64,000 nt of DNA, taken from positions 806,001 to 870,000 of the forward strand of contig NZ_CP083954.1 in NCBI RefSeq assembly GCF_006442975.2, given 5' to 3'. Below the pieces are notes generated by a model. The model saw only the letters and a list, made by a program, of their open reading frames with translations, did no database searches and was not told the DNA's origin. A program made the translations under genes and the position numbers. Of the stretch, positions 27,078-35,768 are shown piece by piece. The DNA is from Mesorhizobium sp. B2-1-1 (GTDB lineage Bacteria; Pseudomonadota; Alphaproteobacteria; Rhizobiales; Rhizobiaceae). Positions within the stretch are counted from its first letter, which is position 1. Every line of letters starts with the position of its first letter.

Positions 27078-28394
27078 ATGCGCCACTATCCAGATTCAAT
27101 GCCGAAATCCCGCGAGATGTTCGAACGGGCCCGCAAGGTCATGCCGGGAGGGAACACCCGGACAACGGTCTTCATCGACCCGTTTCCGATCTATGCCCAG
27201 CGCGGCGAGGGCTGCCGCGTCTGGGACGTCGATGGAAACGTCTACTACGACTGCATCAACAATTTCACGGCCATGATCCATGGCTACGGCCATCCCGCCG
27301 TCACGGCGGCGGTGGTGGACCAGATGCCCCGGGGATCGGCTTTCGGAGCGCCCACCGAGAGCGAACTTGATCTTGCTGAACTGCTGGTGGAGCGCCTCCC
27401 GTCGGTCGAGCAGGTTCGCTTCGCCAACTCCGGCACGGAAGGCGTCATGATGGCGATCAAGGCGGCTCGGGCGTTCACCGAGCGGCCGAAGATCGTCAAG
27501 ATCGAAGGTGCCTACCATGGCTCCTACGACTTCGCGGAAGTCAGCCTGGACAGCTCGCCCGCCAACTGGGGCGACATGCCTGCCTCGACGGCATACGCGA
27601 AAGGCACGCCGAAGGGAGTTCTCGACGACGTCATCGCGGTGCCGTTCAACGATACGGAGGCGCTGCGTGCCGTCTTCGACGCGCATGGAGACTCGATAGC
27701 GGGTGTTCTGATCGACCCGATGCCGAACCGCGCCGGACTTATTCCCGCGCGGAAGGATTATCTCGACGCGATGGTCGAGATCGCTCATGCCGCCGGCTCG
27801 CTGGTGATCTTCGACGAGGTGATCTCGCTCCGCCTTGGCTATTCGGGGGCGCAGGGCCTGTGGAGCATCACGCCCGATCTGACGGCTCTCGGCAAGATCA
27901 TCGGCGGAGGGTTCCCGGTCGGCGCCGTCGGCGGCCGCGCCGACGTGATGGCGGTGTTCGATCCAACGCGAGGCAAGCCTGCATTGCCGCATGGCGGCAC
28001 CTTCACCGCGAACCCGGTGACGATGCGAGCCGGTCTGGCGGCGATGCGCGCGTTGACCCCGGCCAGCTTCGCGCATCTGGACGCTATCGGCAGCCTGCTT
28101 CGCGACGGCATCACGGCCTCGCTTGCTCGCCACGGCCTCAACGGGCAGTGCGTCGGTCTCGGCTCGCTCTTCAAAGTCCATTTCACGGCGTTGCCGATCA
28201 CGGACTATCGGTCGGTCTATCCGGGTGCGTCCGAACGCACGAAGCTCGACCTGTTCCACAAGGGTCTGCTCGACCGCGGCGTGCTTTCGGCGAGTTACGG
28301 ACTCTTCGCGCTTTCCACCTCCATGACCGAGAAAGACGCACGCGAGATCCTTTCCGCAATCGACGGCGCCCTCGCAGCAATCGCAAAGCAATGA
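27078..28394 (+). CDS. Class III PLP aminotransferase (GSA-aminotransferase-like)
   Basis: 438 residues. Visible: CRVWDVDGNVYYDCINNFT, ANSGTEGVMMAIKAARAFT, GAYHGSYD, DEVISLRLGYSGAQG and the PLP lysine Lys273 in LGKIIGGGFPVGAVGG. The DEVIS/GAQ region is close to glutamate-1-semialdehyde aminotransferase, but the genome context (catabolic operon, no heme genes) argues for an amino-acid degradation role. Start ATG at 27078; an ATG also at 27099. The ribosome site is weak. Confidence 0.87.
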   Translation: MRHYPDSMPKSREMFERARKVMPGGNTRTTVFIDPFPIYAQRGEGCRVWDVDGNVYYDCINNFTAMIHGYGHPAVTAAVVDQMPRGSAFGAPTESELDLAELLVERLPSVEQVRFANSGTEGVMMAIKAARAFTERPKIVKIEGAYHGSYDFAEVSLDSSPANWGDMPASTAYAKGTPKGVLDDVIAVPFNDTEALRAVFDAHGDSIAGVLIDPMPNRAGLIPARKDYLDAMVEIAHAAGSLVIFDEVISLRLGYSGAQGLWSITPDLTALGKIIGGGFPVGAVGGRADVMAVFDPTRGKPALPHGGTFTANPVTMRAGLAAMRALTPASFAHLDAIGSLLRDGITASLARHGLNGQCVGLGSLFKVHFTALPITDYRSVYPGASERTKLDLFHKGLLDRGVLSASYGLFALSTSMTEKDAREILSAIDGALAAIAKQ

Positions 28395-28456
28395 CGTAGC
28401 GCGTCCGGCGCCGGATCCATCCGGCACGGGACGACGCAGCAACAGATGGAAGTCAC

Positions 28457-29626
28457 ATGACAGCTTCTCCTCACGTCGTCGTCATCGGTGCGGGCACCCT
28501 CGGCATGTGCTCTGCGCACGCGCTCGCGGAACAGGGCGCTCGCGTCACCGTCATCGACGCACAATCCATTGCGTCAGGATCCAGCGGCCGCTCGGTCGGG
28601 GTCGTTGGTACACAGCTGACGGATCCGTTCGAGATCCAGCTGCGCATGCAATCCGTGCAGCGCATCCGCCGGTGGCAGGAGCGCCACGGTCTCGGCTTCA
28701 GCCCTATCGGCTATCTGCGTCTGGCGCGCACCTCCGAGCAGATGGAACTGTTCGCCCGCTCGGTGGACATCCAGCTCGATGCCGGCTTCAGATCCAGGGT
28801 CTACCAGGCGAACGAGCTCCAGCAGCTCGTGCCGCACTTGAGTTCAGATGGGCTCGAAGGTGGCATCTTCGGGCCGGACGACGGCTTCCTCGATCCCCAC
28901 GAAATGTGCACGTTGCTGGCGCAAGAGGTGAAGAAGCTCGGCTCCGAGGTTTTCCAGTTCCGCAAGCTGCTTGGTGTCGCGCGGACATCCGGTGGCTATC
29001 GGTTGGACACCAGCAAGGGTCCGATCGGCTGCGACTTCGTCGTGAATGCGGCAGGCGCCTGGGCGCCACGCGTTGCCGAGATGCTTGGACAGACGCTTCA
29101 CATCCGCCCCGAGCGCCACGAGGCGCTGACAATCCACCTGGACGCGCCGCTTCCCTACACAATGCCGATGGTCATGGATCTGGTGAACGGGCAGGGCACC
29201 GGACTCAACTTTCGGCACGAGAAAGCGAGCGAGCTCATCGCCGAGATACACAAGGTAAGCTCGCCCTCGCCCGAGGATCCGGACAATTACAACGAGCAGT
29301 GCGAGGAAGGGTCCAAGGTCATGCTGGCCGAGATGCTGATCGAGCGCGTGCCTGATCTGCCGGGCGCCCGGCTCGGCCGGGGCTGGGCAGGCCTCTACCC
29401 TGTCACCGCCGACCACCGTCCCTATGTCGGACCAGTCGATCAGTCCGAGCCCGGTCTGATCACTGCGGCCGGTGCGGGCGGCTACGGGATACAGCTCGCG
29501 CCGGTGATAGGCCTGATCGTCGCGGACTGGGTGCTCAAGGGCTCTCCCGCATCGATCCCAGGCACCGAGAGTCTCGCTCCAACTCCGGAAAGAAACGTCC
29601 CCGCCGTACATACTGCGGCGGCTTGA
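28457..29626 (+). CDS. FAD-dependent oxidoreductase, DAO family
   Basis: 389 residues. N-terminal VVVIGAGTLGMCSAHALAEQG Rossmann motif, VTVIDAQ, a GSSGRSVGVVG loop, and C-terminal FAD contact LITAAGAGGYGIQLAPVIGLIVADWV. Related to the oxidoreductase at 6783 but clearly divergent. Between the aminotransferase and the ABC transporter genes; likely oxidises an imported amine or amino acid. Confidence 0.87.
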   Translation: MTASPHVVVIGAGTLGMCSAHALAEQGARVTVIDAQSIASGSSGRSVGVVGTQLTDPFEIQLRMQSVQRIRRWQERHGLGFSPIGYLRLARTSEQMELFARSVDIQLDAGFRSRVYQANELQQLVPHLSSDGLEGGIFGPDDGFLDPHEMCTLLAQEVKKLGSEVFQFRKLLGVARTSGGYRLDTSKGPIGCDFVVNAAGAWAPRVAEMLGQTLHIRPERHEALTIHLDAPLPYTMPMVMDLVNGQGTGLNFRHEKASELIAEIHKVSSPSPEDPDNYNEQCEEGSKVMLAEMLIERVPDLPGARLGRGWAGLYPVTADHRPYVGPVDQSEPGLITAAGAGGYGIQLAPVIGLIVADWVLKGSPASIPGTESLAPTPERNVPAVHTAAA

Positions 29627-29665
29627 CCAGTAGGACACCGGCGTTAGCGCAAGGACAAAGAAGCC

Positions 29666-30427
29666 ATGCCCGAGGCAGAAAACATCGTCCGCATCAAGAA
29701 CATCAACGTGATCTATGGCGGCCATCACGCCGTGAAAAACGTCTCGCTCGACATTACGCGCGGCGAGGTCGTGGCGATCGTCGGACCCAGCGGCGCGGGG
29801 AAGAGCACGCTGCTGCGTGCGATCAACATGCTCGAACAGCCGTCATCCGGTACCCTCGAAGTGGGCGCCATCCGGTTTTCGGTCGACCGCAATCTGTCCG
29901 CCGGAGAGCTGTTGAGGCTCCGACGCTCCACCGGGATGGTTTTCCAGTCCTTCAACCTGTTTCCGCACATGACCGTGCAGCGCAACATTTCGCTGCCGCA
30001 GATGCGGGTTCTGGGGCGCACCAGGGAGCAGGCGGACGCGCGCACCGCCCAATTGCTCGAACGCGTACACCTTACGGACAAGGCGCACTCCTACCCGGCG
30101 CGCCTGTCGGGTGGCCAGCAGCAGCGTATCGCGATCGCACGCGCCCTGGCTCTTGACCCCAAGGTGATGCTCTTCGACGAACCCACGAGCGCCCTGGATC
30201 CCGAACTCGGGCTTGAGGTGTTGGCCGTGATGCGCGAGCTCGCCCAGGAAGGCATGACAATGATCATCGTCACGCACGAGATCGCCTTTGCCGCAGACGT
30301 CGCCGACCGCGTGATCGTCATGGCCAATGGAGAGATCATCGAGCAGGGTCCGCCTGATGCCGTGATCCGCAACCCGTCGTCGCCGCGCACGCGGCAGTTC
30401 TTCCGTGCCGTGGTCGATCGCAGATGA
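29666..30427 (+). CDS. Polar amino-acid ABC transporter ATP-binding protein
   Basis: 253 residues. Walker A GPSGAGKST (residues 40-48), Q-loop in VFQSFNLFPHMT, signature LSGGQQQRIAIARAL, Walker B VMLFDEPTSALDPE and the H-loop THEIAFAADVADRV. This is the GlnQ/HisP class. The stop overlaps the permease ATG by ATGA, and three more transporter genes follow, so the four form one unit. Confidence 0.93.
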   Translation: MPEAENIVRIKNINVIYGGHHAVKNVSLDITRGEVVAIVGPSGAGKSTLLRAINMLEQPSSGTLEVGAIRFSVDRNLSAGELLRLRRSTGMVFQSFNLFPHMTVQRNISLPQMRVLGRTREQADARTAQLLERVHLTDKAHSYPARLSGGQQQRIAIARALALDPKVMLFDEPTSALDPELGLEVLAVMRELAQEGMTMIIVTHEIAFAADVADRVIVMANGEIIEQGPPDAVIRNPSSPRTRQFFRAVVDRR

Positions 30428-31068
30428 TCGACCTGCTGGTTTCACTGCTCAGAGGCGTTCCGGCCACGCTGCTGGTGACCTTCGGCGCTTTCGCAGTCGG
30501 GGCCATCGCAGCCGTGCCGCTGGTGCTGATGCGACGTTCCCGGTGGCTCCTTCTAAGCATGCCGGCGCGCATATACATCGACGTTGTCCGGGGAATCCCG
30601 CCGATCGTCTGGCTGTTCATTATCTTCTTCGGATTGGGCAGCGGAGTGATCGTTCTCAGTTCCTATCAGGCTGCCATCCTGGGTATGGGGCTGGTATCAA
30701 CGGCCTATCTCGCTGAAATCTACAGGGGTGGCTTCCTGGCCCTCTCGAAGGGCCAGCGGGAGGCGTCCACGGCGCTCGGTATGACGCGCCTGGATACGCT
30801 GCGCTACATCCTGGCGCCGCAGGTCCTGCGCGTCTCGGTTCCGCCCATGGCGACCTTTCTTGTCAGCCTGCTCAAAGACACGACCGTGGCCTCCACGATC
30901 GGTGTCCGCGACGTGATGATGTACGCATCGCAGCAGGCCCAAGGCGGAGGCGGCAGCTTCATGCCGTTCATTTTCGCTGCGCTTCTCTACATCGCGCTGT
31001 CGATACCCGTTGTCGTGTTGGCACGCGCCGTGGACGAGCGGCTGCGCTCAAGAGGGCAAGCGAAATGA
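30424..31068 (+). CDS. Polar amino-acid ABC transporter permease
   Basis: 214 residues with about five hydrophobic segments and the His/Glu-transporter permease signature (YLAEIYRGGFLALSKGQREASTALGMTRLDTLRYILAPQ). It starts with ATG inside the ATPase stop and its own stop overlaps the next permease (ATGA). Confidence 0.92.
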   Translation: MIDLLVSLLRGVPATLLVTFGAFAVGAIAAVPLVLMRRSRWLLLSMPARIYIDVVRGIPPIVWLFIIFFGLGSGVIVLSSYQAAILGMGLVSTAYLAEIYRGGFLALSKGQREASTALGMTRLDTLRYILAPQVLRVSVPPMATFLVSLLKDTTVASTIGVRDVMMYASQQAQGGGGSFMPFIFAALLYIALSIPVVVLARAVDERLRSRGQAK

Positions 31069-31724
31069 GCGAGATGCTGGCCAACTGGCTGGACTGGTCC
31101 CCCCAGCTTTTCCAAGGAGTTCTTGTCAGTCTCCAGTTGGCGGGCCTGGCGCTGCTGTTCGGATTGCCTATCGGTCTCGTTCTTGCGCTTGCCTCCTCCT
31201 CTGGAAACAGGCTCGTCCGCTATTTCGCGGTGGTACTTGTCGAGATCGGGCGCGGCGCGCCCGCACTCGTCGTCCTGCAGATGGTCTACTATGGATTGCC
31301 TGCTTCGGGGATGACCGTAAGTGCCTTCACCTCTGGCGTGATTGCGTTGGCGCTAACGACGGGCGCCTACACCAGCGAGATCCTTCGGGCCGGTCTGAAC
31401 GCGGTTCCGCATTGTGAGATCGAGGCGGGCCTGGCGCTCGGCATGACCCGCCGGGACATCCTGCGCTTCGTGGTGATCCCCCAGGGAATCCTGTTCGCAA
31501 TACCCGCGCTGATGGGCTTTGCCATTCTCATCTTCCAGGCGACGGCCCTTACATACACGATCGCCATCCCCGAACTTCTGGCGCGCGCCTATCGCGTGGG
31601 TGCGGCCACCTACCTCTACCTCGATGTCCTGATCCTGGCGGGCCTGTTCTATCTCGCCATCACCGTCCCGTTCGGGTGGCTGGTCTCGTACACCGAACGT
31701 AGGCTGGGCAGCCATCTCGGCTGA
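31065..31724 (+). CDS. Polar amino-acid ABC transporter permease
   Basis: 219 residues, the partner of the previous permease: YTSEILRAGLNAVPHCEIEAGLALGMTRRDILRFVVIPQ is the EAA-type loop. A cluster of hydrophobic segments (LALLFGLPIGLVLALAS and others). The two subunits would form the heterodimeric channel. Confidence 0.92.
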   Translation: MSEMLANWLDWSPQLFQGVLVSLQLAGLALLFGLPIGLVLALASSSGNRLVRYFAVVLVEIGRGAPALVVLQMVYYGLPASGMTVSAFTSGVIALALTTGAYTSEILRAGLNAVPHCEIEAGLALGMTRRDILRFVVIPQGILFAIPALMGFAILIFQATALTYTIAIPELLARAYRVGAATYLYLDVLILAGLFYLAITVPFGWLVSYTERRLGSHLG

Positions 31725-31762
31725 CCTGCAATCAAAAACCATCAATGTCAGAGGAGAGCAAA

Positions 31763-32578
31763 GTGAAAAATTGGAGTAAGATCATCTCGGCCGCAGCCAT
31801 TGCCACGGCCATGGGTGCCAGCGTCGCGTCCGCACAGGATTGCAAGCCGCCGCATGCTTTCGAAACCGTGTCGGCGGGCAAACTCACCGTCGCGCTCACC
31901 AACACCGCTCCGTATTCGCTCGAAAAAGACGGCGGCATCGCGGGTATCGACGGCGATCTCGTGAAGCGTTTTGCCAAGGAGAATTGCCTCGAGATCACGT
32001 ATGAGATCTTCACATATCCAGGCGCGGTTTCCGCAGTTCAGTCGCGGCGCGCGGACATCGCGATTGGCGGCTTCTATCGTACCGCCGCCCGCGCGAAGGT
32101 CGTCGCTCTGTCCACGCCGGTCTATCTCGACCAACTGTCCGTCACCTCGACCAACGGCATTGATACCGTCGACGGTCTGCTGGGCAAGAAGGTCGGCACC
32201 GTGGAAGGATATCTTTGGGTCCAGGACATGGAGAAGCTCTACGAAGGCTCCAAGACCTATCCGTCGTCGCTGAACCTCGCTCAGGACCTTCATGCCGGTC
32301 GTATTGAGGCGGCGCTCGACGGCTTCGGCTCCGCTGTCATTCAGAACGAAGGGCAGAACTACAAGGTGCATGTCCTGAAGCCGGATCCGCGCATCGATGC
32401 GACCATGAACCCGTCGCAGACCGCCTTCCTGCTGGACAAGAGCAATGAGGGCTTCGTTAAGGCGGTTGACGCTTCGCTCGATGTCTACCGCAAGAACGGC
32501 GCTATCGCCGAAGCGCTCAAGGCTTACGGGCTGGATCCGTCAGCCGCAGATGTCGGTGAAGCCCGCGTCATCGAGTAA
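31763..32578 (+). CDS. Amino-acid ABC transporter periplasmic binding protein
   Basis: 271 residues, SBP family 3. Signal peptide with KIISAAAIATAMGASVASA before QDCKPP, so periplasmic. Ligand-binding lobe: LTVALTNTAPYSLEKDGGIAGIDGDLVKRFAKE and RRADIAIGGFYRTAARAKVVALSTP. A GTG at 31763 is preceded by GAGGAG at 6-bp spacing and gives a normal signal peptide; the upstream ATG at 31745 has no ribosome site. It is last in the transporter operon. Confidence 0.88.
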   Translation: MKNWSKIISAAAIATAMGASVASAQDCKPPHAFETVSAGKLTVALTNTAPYSLEKDGGIAGIDGDLVKRFAKENCLEITYEIFTYPGAVSAVQSRRADIAIGGFYRTAARAKVVALSTPVYLDQLSVTSTNGIDTVDGLLGKKVGTVEGYLWVQDMEKLYEGSKTYPSSLNLAQDLHAGRIEAALDGFGSAVIQNEGQNYKVHVLKPDPRIDATMNPSQTAFLLDKSNEGFVKAVDASLDVYRKNGAIAEALKAYGLDPSAADVGEARVIE

Positions 32579-32594
32579 GCCGCTGGTATGAAGG

Positions 32595-32647
32595 GCCGCC
32601 CTGCCTGCCCCGCTTCTAGGAAGAAAACCGGATGCGGCGGGCGGCCT
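32595..32647. other. GGCCGCCC/GGGCGGCC inverted repeat after the transporter operon
   Basis: An 8-bp perfect pair (32595-32602 with 32640-32647) separated by 37 nt, after the binding-protein stop. No T-run follows, so it is not a typical intrinsic terminator. Confidence 0.35.
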
Positions 32648-32875
32648 GTACGTTTGCTGCGCGGCTGCGATCCGCGAGCAGAATTTCGTAGTGCACCCCG
32701 AGTCTGAGACACGAAAAGGGTAACAGTCCTTCACTAAGGAGAGCTGATGAGGAAAGGAGACCCGTGGTGCAGTACAGCGCACCACAGATCCCTCCGGTCA
32801 CATAAGGTTACAGCGAGGAACGGTACCGGTTCAGGCTCGTTAGCCCTGCATCCAATCCAATCATGGAGAAAAACG
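32648..32875 (+). promoter_or_regulatory. Hairpin-rich leader region upstream of the DJ-1/PfpI gene
   Basis: About 230 bp with no gene. Several local stems can be drawn: TCCTT/AAGGA (about 32728-32740), GTGGTGC/GCACCAC (about 32764-32785), and CCGGT (near 32793) pairing with ACCGG (near 32825). A longer-range GGGT/ACCC pairing could close the first hairpin. No known riboswitch family was recognised. It may be a structured 5' leader or an sRNA; it is not annotated as either. Confidence 0.35.
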
Positions 32876-33439
32876 ATGCAGGATATTTCCGGCAAGCGCG
32901 TCGCCATCCTTGCGACGAATGGTTTTGAACAGTCCGAGCTTGAGGTGCCGCTGAACAAGCTGCGCCAGGCCGGCGCCGAGGTCGAAATCGTGTCGCTCGA
33001 AAGCGGCAAGATCAAGGGCTGGGACCACAGGGATTGGGGCCGCGAAGTTCCGGTCCACAAGACCTTGGACGAGGCCCGTGCCGATGCCTACGATGCGATC
33101 GTTCTGCCCGGCGGCGTCATCAATCCCGACCTCTTGCGGGTCGAGCGCAAGGCGCTGGATTTCATCAGTTCGTTCTGGTCGGCCAACAAGGTCGTCGGCG
33201 CGATCTGCCATGCGCCCTGGCTTCTGGTCGAGACCGGGATCATCAAAGCCCGCCGCGTCACATCCTACAAGTCGATCAAGACCGACGTGATCAATGCCGG
33301 CGGCCTGTGGCAAGACAGCGAGGTCGTCACCGACCAGGGGCTGGTCACCAGTCGCAATCCCGGCGATCTCGACGCCTTCTGCGACAAGCTCACGGAAGAG
33401 ATCAGGGAAGGGCGGCACGACAGGCGGGCCGCGGCTTAG
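32876..33439 (+). CDS. DJ-1/PfpI family protein
   Basis: 187 residues, one class I glutamine amidotransferase-like fold. VAILATNGFEQSELEVPLNKL, YDAIVLPGGVINPDLLRV (nucleophile-elbow Glu region) and the catalytic nucleophile Cys in GAICHAPWLLVE. Family members include PfpI peptidase, YhbO and DJ-1, which have been linked to protein repair and stress defence. The ATG at 32876 follows TGGAGAA. Specific role unknown. Confidence 0.87.
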   Translation: MQDISGKRVAILATNGFEQSELEVPLNKLRQAGAEVEIVSLESGKIKGWDHRDWGREVPVHKTLDEARADAYDAIVLPGGVINPDLLRVERKALDFISSFWSANKVVGAICHAPWLLVETGIIKARRVTSYKSIKTDVINAGGLWQDSEVVTDQGLVTSRNPGDLDAFCDKLTEEIREGRHDRRAAA

Positions 33440-33490
33440 CGCCGAACCTTGTTCACCAGCCGCGCCGCGAAGGATCTCGGCATGGGTTGT

Positions 33491-34288
33491 TCAGGCGCTC
33501 TTCGCCCCCTCCGCCTTGCGCAGCGACGCCTGATGCACCAGCGACGTCCAGCTGTTGGTCGAGGCAAGGTGGCAGTAGAGCAGGCTGAGCGCGCCTGACT
33601 TTCTCAGGTCGAGGAAGGCCTCGTCGCTCAATCTGTTGAAGGCGGCCTCGTCTACCACCTGGAAATCGGTGAGGTTCAGCACCTCGCCTCCTTCCAGCGT
33701 CACCTTGCTCTGGCGCGGCGCGAACAGGGCATGCGCGTCGATCTTGTCGACCATCTCGCGGGTCGCCCTGAAGTCGATCTGGAACTGGTTGCAGAAGGCG
33801 AGCGCCTGCTTCGTCGCCTCGGTCGCCTCGTTGCCGCTGAAGAACGGCAGCACCTTGTCGTCGCGGAACGGCGCCAGCAGCTGGTCGATGACGCGCTCGC
33901 TCGCCCGGTCGACGCACAGCGTCAGCCGGCCGGGCTGCTTGGGATCGTCGGCGAGAATGAAGGGATAGCGGCGGACATGGGCGGGGATGTAGTGCGGCCC
34001 GGCCCAGTTGCCGTCGGCGTCGACGAACAGGTTCTCGTCCTGGCGCAGGCCGGTGATGATGACGGGCGCCTTGGCGGTGCCGATGAAAACGATCGGGTAG
34101 GAGCGCATCGCCGCCGGCATTTCCGAGGCCACCACCGGGATAGCATGCGCCGAGCGGGCGAAGGAGAAATCGCTGCGCGCCGTCAGGCCGAGTGAACCGT
34201 GCCGCGCCGGATTGAGCGCCTCGGGCCTGGAATAGAACAGCGGCAAGGCCTCGCCCGCCGTTTCCGTCTTCGCACCGGTGTCAGCCAT
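33491..34288 (-). CDS. SapC family protein
   Basis: 265 residues: LGLTARSDFSFARSAHAIPVVASEM, IVFIGTAKAPVIITGLRQDENLFVDADG and YPFILADDPKQPGRLTLCVDRAS are diagnostic of the SapC family. The name comes from a peptide-sensitivity locus and does not define a function. No signal peptide. Start ATG at 34288. It is convergent with the DJ-1 gene. Confidence 0.82.
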   Translation of the reverse strand: MADTGAKTETAGEALPLFYSRPEALNPARHGSLGLTARSDFSFARSAHAIPVVASEMPAAMRSYPIVFIGTAKAPVIITGLRQDENLFVDADGNWAGPHYIPAHVRRYPFILADDPKQPGRLTLCVDRASERVIDQLLAPFRDDKVLPFFSGNEATEATKQALAFCNQFQIDFRATREMVDKIDAHALFAPRQSKVTLEGGEVLNLTDFQVVDEAAFNRLSDEAFLDLRKSGALSLLYCHLASTNSWTSLVHQASLRKAEGAKSA

Positions 34289-34504
34289 GTGTCCGTTTTC
34301 CTCCTCGCGCCGGCCAACCAGGCCGGCCCGTCCAGCATTGAATTCCCAAAGCGGGGTCTGTTCTTGTCGCGCCGGCCTTGCTTCGAAGCAATCCTGCGCA
34401 GGGACAAAGTACTACAGCGTCGCCGGCGCGCATAAAAGGACACGCGCTGCTGTATTTCGGCGTTTGCGCCCTAATCGCCTTGCGGGACGCCCCGCAACCA
34501 TGCC

Positions 34505-34635
34505 GGCCCTGGAGCGGTTCACCGTTTCGCGGAAACGGCGAGCCGCGCTATCTCTTTGTTTTTGCGCAATTCCCCAGGGAAAGCGCTGCGCGCTTTTCCC
34601 GGGAAGACCGTACACACTTTTCCTGGAATGGCTCT
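34505..34635. repeat. Rhizobial interspersed palindromic repeat
   Basis: Includes GAGCGGTTCACCGTTTCGCG...CGGCGAGCCGC, TATCTCTTTGTTTTT and nested palindromes around CGCAATTCCCC and CTTTTCCCGGGAA, ending GGAATGGCTCTA. Similar short sequence occurs at 3122-3156. Recognised from pattern as a common intergenic repeat in Mesorhizobium-type genomes. It lies in a 500-bp gene-free interval (34289-34788) that holds nothing else I can identify. Confidence 0.5.
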
Positions 34636-34788
34636 ATGGACAGCTTGCCGCGAAGCGGCGACAGTGGCCTCGCATGGCAAAATCCGGGAGCCGTAGCGGT
34701 CTTGCGTCCGGAAATTGCGAGGATATGAGGAACCGGAGCGGGTCTGCCCTTGGCCGCCCGCTCAGCAAGCGCTTTGAGGCGGGGTGGC

Positions 34789-35064
34789 ATGGCGTCGGCA
34801 TCGGATTTCGAACAGGCGGTCGGACAGGCATTCACCGTCGAGGCCGGCGGCAGGCAGATCGCGCTCGAATTGAGCGCGGTCAACCGCATCGCCTCCAGCC
34901 CGCGCCCGGGCGGCGGTTTCTCGCTGCTGTTCAAGGGTCCGCGCGAAACCGCGCTGCCGCAGGCGACTTACCGCTTCGCCGGCAGTGGCGCGACCCACGA
35001 TATCTTCATCGTGCCCGTGGCCGCCGACGCTACGGGGCGGCTGTATGAGGCGGTGTTCAATTAG
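34789..35064 (+). CDS. DUF6916-type domain protein
   Basis: 91 residues. A single domain: ALELSAVNRIASSPRPGGGFSLLFKGP and QATYRFAGSGATHDIFIVPV. It resembles the small DUF6916 proteins found beside tail-collar (MdpB-type) genes, which are next to it here. Start is the ATG at 34789; an ATG-started frame upstream lacks similarity. Function unknown. Confidence 0.65.
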   Translation: MASASDFEQAVGQAFTVEAGGRQIALELSAVNRIASSPRPGGGFSLLFKGPRETALPQATYRFAGSGATHDIFIVPVAADATGRLYEAVFN

Positions 35065-35210
35065 AGTTTGGAAGCAGGCGTGAGCGCAGCAGCGGTGCGA
35101 TTTGTGAGACGCTGGCGCGAAGGATCGATACCGAACAAGCACCGCCGAATTGTGCGACGACCGGAACAGGATTCTCGGCCCGGGAATGACGAAGCGGATG
35201 GCGTCCCCGT

Positions 35211-35768
35211 TCACCCACTGTCTGCGCCACCCCGCGGTGGCGCGCACGCCATCAGATCATAGACGCCCTTGTCCTCGATCACCGCGAAGCCGAGCTCGAG
35301 ATAGAGCCGCCTGGCCGGATTGTTCTTCTCGACATGGATCGATGCCGATTTGCCCGATGACCATGCCTCGTCGATGAGGTCGCGCAGCAGTGCGGCGCCG
35401 TGGCCCTTGCGGCGATGGGCCGGCAGCAAGGCGATGTCGATGATGCGGTGCTGACTCGGCCAGCGCTCGATGTAGAGGCGGCCCATGGGCTGTCCGGCCC
35501 GCTCCACCACCAGCCAGTCGGCCTCGGGATAATGCTTGCGGTAATGCGCGTGCTGCGCCTGGAATTGCATGTCGAGGAAGGCGGCTTTCTGCGCCTCGTT
35601 CCAGTCCGTCACGGCGAGCTCTTCCATGCGCGTCGAGGCGTAGAGCCGCGCCAGGAACGGCATGTCGGCCTCCGCGGCGGGGCGGAAAGCGAGGCCGGCC
35701 TGCCGCGACCGCGGCCAGGCCGGGAGCCGCTGCGCCTGTTTCGCTTCTGTCACGCTGCCTGACGTCAC
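35211..35768 (-). CDS. GNAT-family N-acetyltransferase
   Basis: 185 residues. GNAT domain with the acetyl-CoA-binding IDIALLPAHRRKGHGAALLRDLI (R-x-x-G-x-G/A), then SIHVEKNNPARRLYLELGFAVIED. The start is a GTG at 35768 overlapping the stop of the preceding gene by GTGA, so it is the last member of the tail-collar/propeller operon. It may modify one of those products, but this is a guess from position. Confidence 0.82.
   Translation of the reverse strand: MTSGSVTEAKQAQRLPAWPRSRQAGLAFRPAAEADMPFLARLYASTRMEELAVTDWNEAQKAAFLDMQFQAQHAHYRKHYPEADWLVVERAGQPMGRLYIERWPSQHRIIDIALLPAHRRKGHGAALLRDLIDEAWSSGKSASIHVEKNNPARRLYLELGFAVIEDKGVYDLMACAPPRGGADSG

Noticed and set aside
32720..32780. Possible hammerhead ribozyme (a CTGATGAG segment)
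   Set aside because: The required CGAAAC partner and the flanking stems are missing.
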